Positions 1 through 11,800 of a DNA stretch of 64,000 bases are shown here, in pieces (position 1 is the stretch's first letter; each line of letters opens with the position of its first letter). The DNA is from Hydractinia symbiolongicarpus (taxonomy: Eukaryota > Cnidaria > Hydrozoa > Anthoathecata > Hydractiniidae), in assembly GCF_029227915.1 (NCBI RefSeq), contig NC_079882.1, forward strand, positions 13,912,501-13,976,500. Reading direction: 5' to 3'. The notes beneath the pieces are model-generated. The model did no database searches. It was not told where the DNA came from and worked only from the letters and a program-made list of their open reading frames with translations. Both the position numbers and the translations under genes were made by a program.

Positions 1-1035
1 TTCTTATTCGTAAATAAAAAGAGTCTAATTAAACTTGTATAGAATAGTATAGAATGAATACTTATTAAAAATTTGTTTCTATGATTTTTAAGGTGTATAA
101 TATGATGTTACAAGGCCTAATTTGTTAGGAGTTTGATTATAGTATCAAAATTTATTATTTCTCTTTTCTAGTAAATTTGAAAACTAATTTTTTGCACACA
201 TTTTTGTTGGCATATCTAAAGTTCCTTTCTTTGTGAAATGTAATATTTATGCCTTGGCTACTCCCTAATTTTAAATGGAATCAAGAATACGGAATAGCTT
301 TTTAAAGTTTGTTTGATAATGTCAACTTTTTATCAGAGATCTGTAATAAATAAAAAGTAACAATACTTTTCAAAAACATTTCACCCTCAAGTTATATGAA
401 ACTGTTTTATATGGTCTAGTTGAGGCACAATTTAAATATTGATTGTTTATTCTGTCAGTTTTTTGTAGTTTACATTTTATGCGACATAGCTACGCTCTTC
501 ATAAACAATGGTTTTTTGTTACATAAATTTCAGGAGGGTCACTTGTGGAAGGTGCGATTAGCTGCCGGCCAATTATTTACCGTTCCTTTTTTATATTCTG
601 ATCACAGTAACTGACCGGCCATTATTTTAGGCGGCTATAAAGTGAAGGGGACAACTTTAATTTTTCTTTGCTGAACTTTCAGAAAAAACCTAAATGTGAG
701 CGTCATTTTTTTACTTTTTGAAAGTTATACCATAGCCACTTAATCCCTCCTGCTTTTTGTGGACTTGAACCATGCAATAAAGTGTAGCTAATTCAAGCCT
801 GAAAAAGCTGCAGTTTTTAAATACAGCAAGTACAGTAATTATTAGATACCAGTTAGCATAAAATTTTAAAACTGAAAATTTAAGAAAAATTAATCACATT
901 TCAACTAAATTAGATCGCAAATGACAAAAAATCGCCTGCAGCGACCTATTTTCACTATCTCACTTTTTATAGTTAATTTGCTCCCGGAAAATATTCAGTG
1001 TTTTTAAAGCATATTGTCAAGACGATTAACATATT
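1..1035. other. AT-rich non-coding stretch, probable upstream RPA2 intron
   Basis: No reading frame, domain or RNA gene could be supported here. The 64-codon open frame at 420-614 has no recognisable motif. Because the RPA2 exons downstream start in mid-protein, this stretch probably belongs to an upstream intron of that gene. I looked for an exon coding for the N-terminal half of RPA32 and found none. Confidence 0.4.
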
Positions 1036-1037
1036 GT

Positions 1038-4000
1038 TCTGGTACGGAAGCCGACGACGGTCAAACCTGGTTTATTTTCAAAATCAACATTTATTTTCGA
1101 AATCGGCATTTATTTTCAAAATCGACATTTAATTTAGAAATCCACGTATCTGTTTTTAAAAACCACATTTATTTTCAAAATTGAGTGTGCAAATCAATTT
1201 TTGCAGGGACATTGTTTTTCTGCGATGTATGAAATGGATTTTAAGTTCGTAATCTAGAAATCATTTCCCATCAAATTGAGTGTTGATCCATAATGGTGTG
1301 AAAATCGCGTGAAAGTAGAATGAAAGAAGCTGTGTATTCTGGTGATTGAGGTAATATTTTGCATTTCAATCACATATTTTGCAATATTCGTGGAACAAGA
1401 AGAGGTTTTATTTTATCTGTGGTTTAAACAGGTTTTAAGCCAAAAATTTTAAAACACAAACACGTTCACATTATGGTTTAACTTTGAAATCTCATTTAAA
1501 ACCTATTTAAAACACACTTAAATGGTCAGTGAAGGAGAAATAATATTAATATTACTCATTCTCACCTGGAATGTGTTTGGTTTGTTTATCACAATTTTGT
1601 ACAGGCTGAATTAGATCGTGTATCGCTGGAATGGAATTTGCATAGCATTTGCAACTCCTGGTACACTTTGGTAGCTGGAATACCAAACGAAATGTATTTT
1701 CTACCAAACGAAGGGACGAAGCTTGTGAAATTTACGAAACAATAATGACGATTTCTGGTTGTTAATCAAATTAAATCCTATTTTGGATATATATCAAGTG
1801 TAAACAATGTCTAACATTAACAAATCAGCAATGTTCAGCGCTGCAACATAAACAAGCAACAACATACATATCACAAAACTTTGCGGGTAAAGATTATCGT
1901 AAGCTTAAATTATTCAGAATTCTCGCAAAATTTTATATTAAAATAAACATATAAGCACTTAAAAAATGTAAAATTAATTCAAGTCTGTTATTGTTTCCAA
2001 CAATTTATACTCTGCCTTGACCTCCAATAATAGCTTCTTTTAACGATTTTAAATGAAGTTATACGGGTGTCTACGTCTACCTTGCATGGTAAAAATAACG
2101 TATTGGAGCAGGTGGAAGAACATGGCAATCGATTCTTCCTTTCCAAATCGTAGAACTCAATTTTAGGCTGTTCTTGAAATCAAAGTGGGGGCACCTCGAT
2201 TGCCCCAGTGACAAACATTAGTATTTGACTATATGTAAAATCGTATGCATTCCCTTCGTGAAAGTTCTGAAGAAAAACTTCCCATGCATAAACTGTTTCA
2301 TCTTCCTCAATTTTCTTGTTGGAGCCTATAGGGGAGAAAACATAATGTAAAAAGATCGGTAAAAATTGCTCCAAACTTGTATTTATGCCATTTTTGATCT
2401 GTACAGAGTAGAGAAAATATTGAGTAATGAGTGATATGCAGATATCATCTTTGTCTCAAAATTTTGCCATGTATATATTGATGTATCCATAAGCACTAAC
2501 ATCGTCAGTATATTGTCCAAAAGATTTTAAATAAATCGCTGTCATGCACTTCATACAAACTTGATAATATGTCTCTCTCATCTGAAATTTGGGGAAGCAA
2601 ACTTTCATCCTCTTACTAATCAGTAATAAAATCGAATGTGCCCATCGATAGACATTTTAAACCAAGACCACCTTGAAGTACACTCCATTCACACAATGCA
2701 CAAATTTTCGTTTAATGCAGGAATATCATGCACAAACCAATTGCATTTGAAAATCTTCGAATTTGAGAGTTCTCTCATAAGTGTAAAGTATCTTTTTTTT
2801 GGTCCCCCACCATCAACTGCAGATTCACCAGCAAATTTGACACACGCTGGTTTGATGTATAAAAATGCTTTCCTTTGTATGATTTTCATTGTTGTGTTAA
2901 ATAATTTGTTTCTACTAATAGTGATTTGTACTACATCATTTTGCCAAGAATCAAAACTGGAGCAGAGATTAGCTGCTATGAAAGTTTGAATTACAGTCTC
3001 AGCAGAAATGCCAGCATTTATACTAATGTTTTTCGAATTTTTTAAACTGGTCATTACAGCAGCATCACCATCATCAGTGATGTCAACAACATAATTATCA
3101 GATTTTTCCTTCAAAACAGACAAATAGTTTGAGTACTCAATGTTTTTGGAAGATGATGCACCTAAAATGATAAACAATTCATCCACTTAACCTTAAACAT
3201 GTCCAATATGTATTAAACTTAAATGCATAACACAAGAAAAGTACCTACTTTGCGTGCTGATAGACAAAGAAGAAGAGCTTGTCCCACTATAGCAATATTG
3301 TTTTTATTCAGGACATTCTCCTTGTTCTCCTAAAGTATAAAATGTGGAAAATAAGTAAATATTGATAAAGCAACTAGCTAACCAAAACATTATGTTTCTT
3401 AAACAGTATTAGAGCACAAGCTGCCTATTTTACATACTTTTTCACTTTAGCTTAGGCTGAAGACTAAAAAACAACTTTTAAGCTACTGGTGTAACATTCA
3501 CCTTGCTCGCCACAGCATGTAGACGGTATATACATGTGTTGCCATTAAATGTGTTTTTTATTTTTTACAATTTTATACGCATTATATGCAGTGGCTTACA
3601 CGTTAATATATAGTTAGCTATAGTAGTTATTATGAGTTAGAAAACATAATCTTCTTACATTAAATACCATTGATGGTGGTAAATCATTCTTATCCTCGTC
3701 AGTTTTTTTCTCCTCCAAATCATCAACTTTACAAATAATGCACAAGTCAATTTTAGAAAACGGTTTTGCAATTTCCTTTTTGTATTCACCAACTGTAAAT
3801 GTTTTTAGTGTTCCAAGAACAGGATATATCTGCATCATGATTAGCTTGTTTTTTCTAAGCGATTTCAGTAACCTAATTTGCAGTCACGTCCTTTCCCACT
3901 TTTACTGGAATTCTTGATCCACGAGCTTTATGTAAAACTCCTGTGTCATTAAACTCCAACATCTATCGTCACATATCATCCCTTTTAAATATTTAACCCC

Positions 4001-4515
4001 CTTTCCTCCACTTACATGATCACTAATCCCACAAAATCTTTTATTTCTCTTTTCTTTCTTCTTGTCCAAGAAGTTAGAAAAGGAAAATGGCTCGTTTGTA
4101 GAAGGACGATGAACGTCTGGTATAACTTTATCATTTAAATTCATTTTCTTTCCATAACGGACACAGAACGTATTTTCTAAGGCTGGAAATTTAGTCCCAC
4201 AAGCACCGCAGTACTTGTCCGCCATGTTTACTTTTTGCAGATTCTAAAACGCGTTTCCAAAAGTGGATTTTAAAGCCTGATTCTAAAACTCGATTCTGAA
4301 TACCGATTTAATAAATTCTAACACACCTTTTTCTGAAATGGCAAGTCAGCAGTTTTGTTAAAACTTTATAAAAAGCTTTATAAATTGCGATTTCGAAAAT
4401 AAATCAGATTTGATGCAGAAATGTTAAAATCCGATTTATAATTCTGAAATGTTTTTTTAAAATAAATATTGATTTTAAAAATAAATCACATACCATCCTG
4501 GGCTTCGTATTCTTG
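1038..4515. mobile_element. TIR element of about 3.5 kb enclosing a HECT pseudogene
   Basis: Two inverted blocks flank the HECT pseudogene. The left block (about 1038-1185) reads inward through several copies of a unit like TTTATTTTCAAAATCRACA. The right block (about 4380-4515) gives the same kind of units when reverse-complemented (TTTATTTTTAAAATCAATA), and both outer ends begin with a TACG-AAGCC-like sequence. The arms are built of degenerate subrepeats of roughly 20 bp rather than one clean TIR. No transposase is visible and no target duplication could be fixed, so the exact ends are uncertain. The element could be a non-autonomous transposon that captured the gene, or the repeats could be two independent insertions. 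Confidence 0.5.
1988..4225 (-). pseudogene. HECT-domain E3 ubiquitin ligase-like pseudogene (G2E3-like)
   Basis: HECT ligases load ubiquitin on a C-terminal cysteine and pass it to substrates. Read on the minus strand, the fragments follow the family order. First comes an N-terminal zinc-ribbon-like start with CxxC (4225-3902). A region with a YKKEIAKPFSKI motif follows (3838-3614), then the HECT entry motif VKFAGESAVDGGGPKK (3186-2689). Next is a LQGGLGLKCL segment (about 2690-2600), then the FVTGAIEVPPL motif (2374-2180). The catalytic-cysteine motif STCSNTLFLP lies at about 2115-2080. The fragments are in different frames with stops at several joins. These include a TGA directly after EVPPL where the family has Gly, two adjacent stops near 2617, and frameshifts near 3905, 2690 and 2055. 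Possible splice borders remain near 3335 and 3186, so it is not clearly a processed copy. It is surely inactive as read. Assignment to the HECT family is firm; the subfamily is inferred. Confidence 0.8.
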
Positions 4516-4606
4516 GAATGTAAAGATATCTTGCGATATGTTAAAGTTATGTGTTGCGTAGTATCTCTATTTGATTTTTTTAGTATAACTGTCTACCGGT
4601 ATTTAG

Positions 4607-5805
4607 GACAAGTCAGAAGGTTACAATAGATCTGAATGTCGAGAAGATACATATGTTCGTGTAATTGGAAATATGAAATCATTTCAGGAAGGAAAAGTAA
4701 GAAGTATACTGGCCTTCCACATGATTCCATTAACAGATTTCAATGAAATAACGTTTCATCTATTAGATGTTATACACGCCAATCTCTGTCCTAAGGTATT
4801 AAATTTGTAGTGCTGTGATATTTTTATTGTTGTAGGTATTTTGTGAAAACGAGATAAGAAATCGTTCTTTCTGCCTAATTTTTTTGGGGCAATGTTTACA
4901 GTTTTAGTTTTCTAATTTCCGTTTTAGAGAACTGACAACTGTCAAGCAGATCAAACCTCCCAAAATTACGGAATTTCTTCTGCATATGGTTTGACCACAA
5001 ATGACGCAGGTTTGACAGGTCCACATAAAACTGTATTTAACTATATATCTTCATGCATAGCTGAGCAAGGGATTAGTGTGAATGAGCTACAAAAAAAAAT
5101 TCATAACCTGGACGAACAACAACTCAGGTAAACTATTGTTTTGGTTTAAGGTTACTGTAACGGCTTTGAGTACGATTGTTATAATCGTGAAATTCCCTAA
5201 GAAGTCTAAAATGTAGTTTGTTATTGTATAAATTTTTCATTTTAACATAATAAACAAAAAACGCTAAAAGACAAAAGTACTGGAAACTAAGTAATCAAAT
5301 TTATATTCTCTTGTTTAGTACAGTATTGCCTGACATGATCACATTTAATTTTAAAAACGCATAGTTGGACTTTGATCTGCTGCGTTTCCGCCCTGAGCCA
5401 TTCGTTTCTTTTTATTGAACCTGGAGTACTTTAAAACATTTAAAACTTTTTTCCTTCTTAAAATCTCATTTTTGAGTTCCAGGGACAATACCTTTGGAAT
5501 AAAAAAAATAAAATAAAAATGTGATAGCATATTTTACCTCCAGGTGTCGAAACAAAATGCTTTAGGTCTTTTTCTCACAGGTTTTCTAACGTATATACAT
5601 CACCACCACACACTTAAAGTCTGCCATTTCGATAGGAAAGAAAAACTAATAAACCAGCCGTTTCGGCAGGAAGCTCTACGGCATATTACTGATTTGTTCG
5701 TCCTCTACTTGGGAGTATTTTCGTAAGTTCGATAATTGTGCAGAAAGAGTGCTCGTGTTATTGATTAATTACTATCTCACCTGCATGGATAGTATTGGTT
5801 TCCAA

Positions 5806-5878
<73 letters not shown>

Positions 5879-8800
5879 TGACTGACTGACTGACTCAATC
5901 TCGATGATGATCCCGCCACTGTTCCCTAAATTGGAATTGAGAAATTGAAAGGGAAAACCGCCTATAACATCTGTGAGAATATATATTTTTGCTGTCTATG
6001 CCTGTTTTATTCATATTTATAGTTATATTAGCGTAATCGCGATGAAAAATATGCATTGCAAAAAACATGTGCTCCCTGAATTGGATTTTCTGTCCCAATG
6101 ATTTTTAGTCACGCATTTCACCTTTTTGACTTTAAAGGCTGTTATTTGGCAAGAACAAGGTAATATAAGTTTTCGAAATTCATTTCACTGCGTTTCCACC
6201 TTGCAGAGATCTATACCAGATCGGGTGTTTGTATCTTTGCTGGCTTTTTTCGATTCAACGAGTTATCAATACACTATTGAAACGCTTTGTTGAAGAAAAC
6301 ATTTGCAGCCAGGCATTTTTTTGGTAAAGTTATGTTGTAGAAAGTGCATTTCAGATAAGAATTTTTTTTTTTTTTAAATTGGGTCATTTTGGGCATTTTT
6401 AAAAATCTTGATTTAATCCAAAAAGGGAGCACATTAAATTACGTATAAAAACAGAAACGCGATTACCTACACCAACAAATTTGTGGTATAATTGAAGAAA
6501 ATTGAATGAAATATCGTTTTATTTTATTTTAAACTGTTTTAAAACATTTCTTGCCAATAAAAAACGCATTTTGCCACATAACTTACGTAGCAAATTCCAA
6601 AAAAGGAGCAATTTTTCCAAAATGTTACCCCGATTTCCCCGTTTTTTGAAAAATTGATTGTTTAGGTTGTTTTAACAACTCCAAGCTTTAAAATTATGTT
6701 CTTTAAGCGTTTTTTAAATTTTTCTATACTTTAATAAATTCTGGTCCAAAAGTCCAATCTTAAATGATAAAAACTGAAGAAAACTAAATAAAATCGGGGA
6801 AAATTGCTATATTCGGGACGATCTGAACTACAACAGGAGAGATGATTTAGAAATTGAAGGAATTGAATTTCTATGGATTGAATTCTTCCCCAAAAAATCG
6901 AAACCGTTGCTCATTTCTTCATGCTAGCGACCCCCTGATAACTCAAAATACCTCGACAGAAACTTTTTTGAAAATTTAACAATATTTTGGATGCGATTAC
7001 AGCAGAGAACAAAGAAACGATTATGTGCGGGGACTTTAACTGCAATTATAAGGTCCCCGGAGACCATTCCGACTTGAAAGATCTTGTAAAACTGCACGGT
7101 TTCAGTCAGTTAATAAAGTCTTACACGCGAATAACAAAGAACAGTAAAACACTTATCGATTTGTTCTATACGACAAACAAAATAGTAATTACCGATACAT
7201 TGGTGCACACAAATTCCATAAGTGATCATGGTTTAATTGGCATCAATAAAAAAATGAACTGTAAACGCTATCAACCAAAAAGAATAACGGCGCGTGATTA
7301 CTCTCGATATAACAAAGAAGACTTACAGAACGAACTTCGTAACATACCTTGGGAAAACTGTTTAGCTGTCGATTTCAAGGCTGGGATTTATTCAAAAATT
7401 ACGTCACATCTACCATCAACAAACATTCACCACTGAAGGAGAAAAATGTTCGGGGAAAGCCCAGTCCCTGGTTGACACGAGAAATACGTCAGTTGATGCA
7501 CACAAGAGATTATCAACTACACCGCTTCAAACAAACTAGCGTTGATGCTCATTGGGACAATTATAAGAAACTCAGAAATACTGTAACAAAAAAGATACGT
7601 GCTGCAAAAGCAAACCACATCAGAAATGTATTTAAGCAATCCACTGACAAACCTAGCGACTTCTGGAATCAAATCAAAAACTGCTATCCTACTAAGGGTA
7701 CATGTGCTCCAAGTAAATTTTTCAAAATCAATGGGGAAAATGTATCGAATCCCAAATGTATATCAAATGCATTTTGTTCGTTTTTTACGAAAGTCGGATC
7801 CAAATGTAAAATCATTAATTACACATGGAAAATGTTTGACCATCGGGACCCCCTGAAGGATATAAACCGAACTAATGCAACATTTAAGTTTAAAGAATTA
7901 ACAGTCCGAGAAACATTAAAAATCTTAGAATCGACAAATGCATCGAAAGCGGCAGGTCCGGACACATCACCTGCAAGAATTGTAAAGGATATTGCTCCCG
8001 TAATTGCAGCACCACTTACGTTCTTAATAAATGCAAGCTTGTTATCTGGCACCTTTCCAACATCAGAGAAAACTGCAAAAATTAACCCTGTGTTTAAAAA
8101 TGGAGATCGCAGTAATATTGATAATTACCGTCCGATCTCTGTGCTCAACATCCTGTCGAAGACCATCGAAAGAGTCGTTTATAACCAACTAGCTGACTAC
8201 CTGGAAGAAAACTTCTTCCTGAGCAAACACCAGTATGGCTTCCGCCGGAAACGATCGACTAGTGATGCAGTTACCAAACTTACAAATAACATCCGCGAAA
8301 ACATGGACAAAGGCAAAGTAACAGGTGCCCTGTTTATGGACCTGAGAAAAGCATTTGACACTGTTAACCACAGTTGTTTACTTTACAAACTTCCTTACTA
8401 TGGCATACTTGGTAAAGAGGTTGATTGGATATCTAGCTACTTGTTTCACCGAAGCCAAATCGTTAACGTTGATGGAGTACTTTCTGAGAAGGAGTTTGTT
8501 ACCCATGGTATACCCCAAGGCTCGATATTGGAACCTCTGCTATTTGTCCTTCTTATAAACGACCTTCCGATCCAGCTAAATTACTGCAACGTATTAATGT
8601 ATGCTGATGACACAGTGATTTATTTTTCACACAAATCGCTAACTGAGATCGAAAAATGTATAAACTCAGATGCTGAAAAAGTGTTCAGATGGATGCAAGA
8701 TAACTGTCTTATCCTAAACCCAAAAAAAGGAAAAACAGAATTTGTAACATTTACATCTCGATCACGTAACACCCAGATCAATATAACAATCAATAACAAT

Positions 8801-11800
8801 GAAATCCACCAGCCTGCGTTCTACGAATATCTTGGTGTAATCATGGATAGCCATCTAAACATGAGCTCTCACCTTCAACGAATGTACAGGCGGGTTAGTT
8901 CAAGGCTCAAAATGCTCAAGAAAGTAAGACATAACATTTCGCCAATTGTTGCTGAGAAGATATTTACGTCAATGATTCAACCTCTAATTTTCTACTGCTA
9001 CCTACCCTGTTTATGGTGGCATGAGCGATACATGGCGATTGAAATTCGAATCGTTATTTCTGAAAGCAAAATTCATTGTCAAAAATCGTAAAAAATGGCC
9101 AACTTTCACAATACGACTGAAAAGAAAAATTGTTATTGACGTCTTCAAATCGTTACATTTCGAAACTGATGGGAAATATGTTATGATCAACCACTCGATA
9201 AACACTCGAGGAAAGAACTGTTCACTTCGGCTCCCATCAATTAAATCTGAAGCTGGGAGGAAATTATCATATTATCAGGGAGCAGTTATTTTTAACTCCT
9301 ACCTGTTAGTATTAGGAAAGAAACTAATTTTAATTTATTTAAAAAACTAGTAAACAATTATGATTTTTAAACTTTTCTGGTTCATCCACGATGTAGGAAG
9401 GAACGGTTGACGCCAAAGACACAAACAATTCAATTTCCACGTCCTCTCACTGCCAAATGTATGGATTGTGTGATGACGTCATCCGTCGTTTCTTACATCG
9501 TGTTTCTTGATATACTTGAAAATTTTTCGCACAAAGTCTTTCACAATATTTTTAATTTTCTCATATATGGTTCTCAATGTTCATTCTCTTAAATTTTTCA
9601 ATATCCGCGAATTTTTTATTTCTCTCCGTTTAAATCTTACTTCGAAAATTTTATATTTTGTTATTTTTGTTTTACACAGGTCTCTCATTGATAACAGTAA
9701 CATTTACATATATCTTGTATATATTATACTGACGTAGATAAACCTGTATAAAGATGAATAATAATAATAATAATAAAAATAATAATAATTCACTTAACAT
9801 GTGCTAAAAGTGAATTTTGGTGAATATTTGATTTAACAAAATAAGGACGCAGATATTATTTTTCCGCCAAGATTAAAATGCTAAAATTGTATTGGCTTTT
9901 TAACACGGTGGAAACAGCCCTTTCGCAAAATTTGAAATAAGATTTATTAAATTTCTAACTGAATTCTGCGGTCCCATTGGATAAATCACGACAACAATAA
10001 TGACTTTTCGTTGCCATGGTAATCATGTAAAAATGTACATCATGGGAAGAAGAATACAAAGCGTTAAATCATTGAAACTAGTCGAAAGTCGGGAATTATG
10101 TGATCAAATATGGATCTAAGATTTAAGTGATTTCCTCTTTTTAAAATTATGATTTTTCTGACGTGTCACGGAATTTGACCTTTACAATTTTAACTCCTAC
10201 TTCTTGAGTGAGTACTTCTAAGCGTAAACCAAATTCAGAAAATCTAAATCACTGAAATCATTGCCATTACAAAAACAAACATTTTCGATGATTATATCCT
10301 GAGGTATCTTTCCGAAAGTGCAAAAAACACTTTAATGTGAAAATGCATTAAAAGTATTCCTATTTTGGACTCTACAAGTTGTTAGACGACTGGAGAGGAG
10401 AGGCCAAATTGATCTCCCTAGCACCTCAGCGGCTAGACTTCTAAGATCTCAAGCCGGTAAAGCTTACGAGTAAACTCTTACGAGTTCCCTTTTCAACGCA
10501 CACCGGCTAGTCCATATTGTAGCTACTCGTGGCTTAATTTAATCTAGTATTTTTTTGCATAGAATGTTATGTTAGGAGCCGCGAAAATGACGTGTTTGGA
10601 TTGCATTTCGTTAAATACAGGTAAAGTATCGTAAAAACAGTGAAAAAACAGTGATTGCTATGTCCGTTGGCACTATTGTAATGAGATTGAAAGAAGAAGA
10701 AAATGACATGAATATGACTAAACTAGCACATTCGCTTTCCAAGTGCTGCAACGATGATGGATCGGGTGGGACTCGATGATGAACTTAGTTCCAAAACGGG
10801 GCTCCGTTTGGCGTATGCCTCTCCCGGGTGTAATTTAGCATAACAAGTTCGGCAAATTTAAATGGTCAGTTGGTAATTAAAGTTTTTTAATTTTCCGATC
10901 TATTTTCTCATTTTACCAGTGAATTTATATGTCACTACGCGCCTAAGTGATTGAAAAATCAATAATTAAATAGTTTATCGATTTCCATGATTTATTGTTT
11001 TATTATATTAAATTAGAATGCAACCATTTTGTGGCAGCAGGAAAAAAACATTGTAAATCATGCCTGTCATGCCTTATTGCAATGTTTTGGGTTAATCTAG
11101 TTTTATTTAACATTTAACCCAGTGTTGACGCAGGACTTCCTAAATTAAAACACGCCACTTTAGAATTGCTGCTATATTTGTTACAAATTTAGAACTGGAT
11201 GTTTTATTTGTACATTTACTGTCATAATGTTGCATTTTAGTCTTGTTGAACATTTTTACACACTGTTTTTCTCTTTTTTTATAAAAACATCAGGGTGGGA
11301 TTAAAAACAACAGGTCTATAAAACAATGGAGCCTGATCAGCCACTATAATTTATCTTACAGACGAGAACAATGATATTATCAGTTTTGTTATTAAATGAA
11401 AAATTGAATGCACTGAAATTTTCGAAAAACCCGATAAGCAAAAGGATAATTAAAAATAAACAAATAAATGTTAAAAACATGAACTAGTTACATATCAAAA
11501 TATTTGCCGATAAATAGCCGACATGTTCTTTAATCCCGACTATTCTTCTTAGATCGTTAAGGTCTTATTTTTACTAGAATTTTACGCAACCCATATTTTT
11601 TTAAAATGTTTTGCAATTCTTCGTCTTTTTGCGAAATTTTAGAGATTGCATCTTTTTTCACCAGCGAGTTGGGATTTTTTATAAATTTCTTAAACCACCT
11701 TCGAATTAATTTCTCTTCGCAGGAAGAAATCTTATGCGTTGAAGAAATAATGAGCTGCCTTCATCCTCAATAACTGATTCGCTTTCGCTTGGCGGTAATG

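Noticed and set aside
2636-2989. Plus-strand 117-codon frame
   Set aside because: Antisense of the HECT pseudogene segment at 2689-3186.
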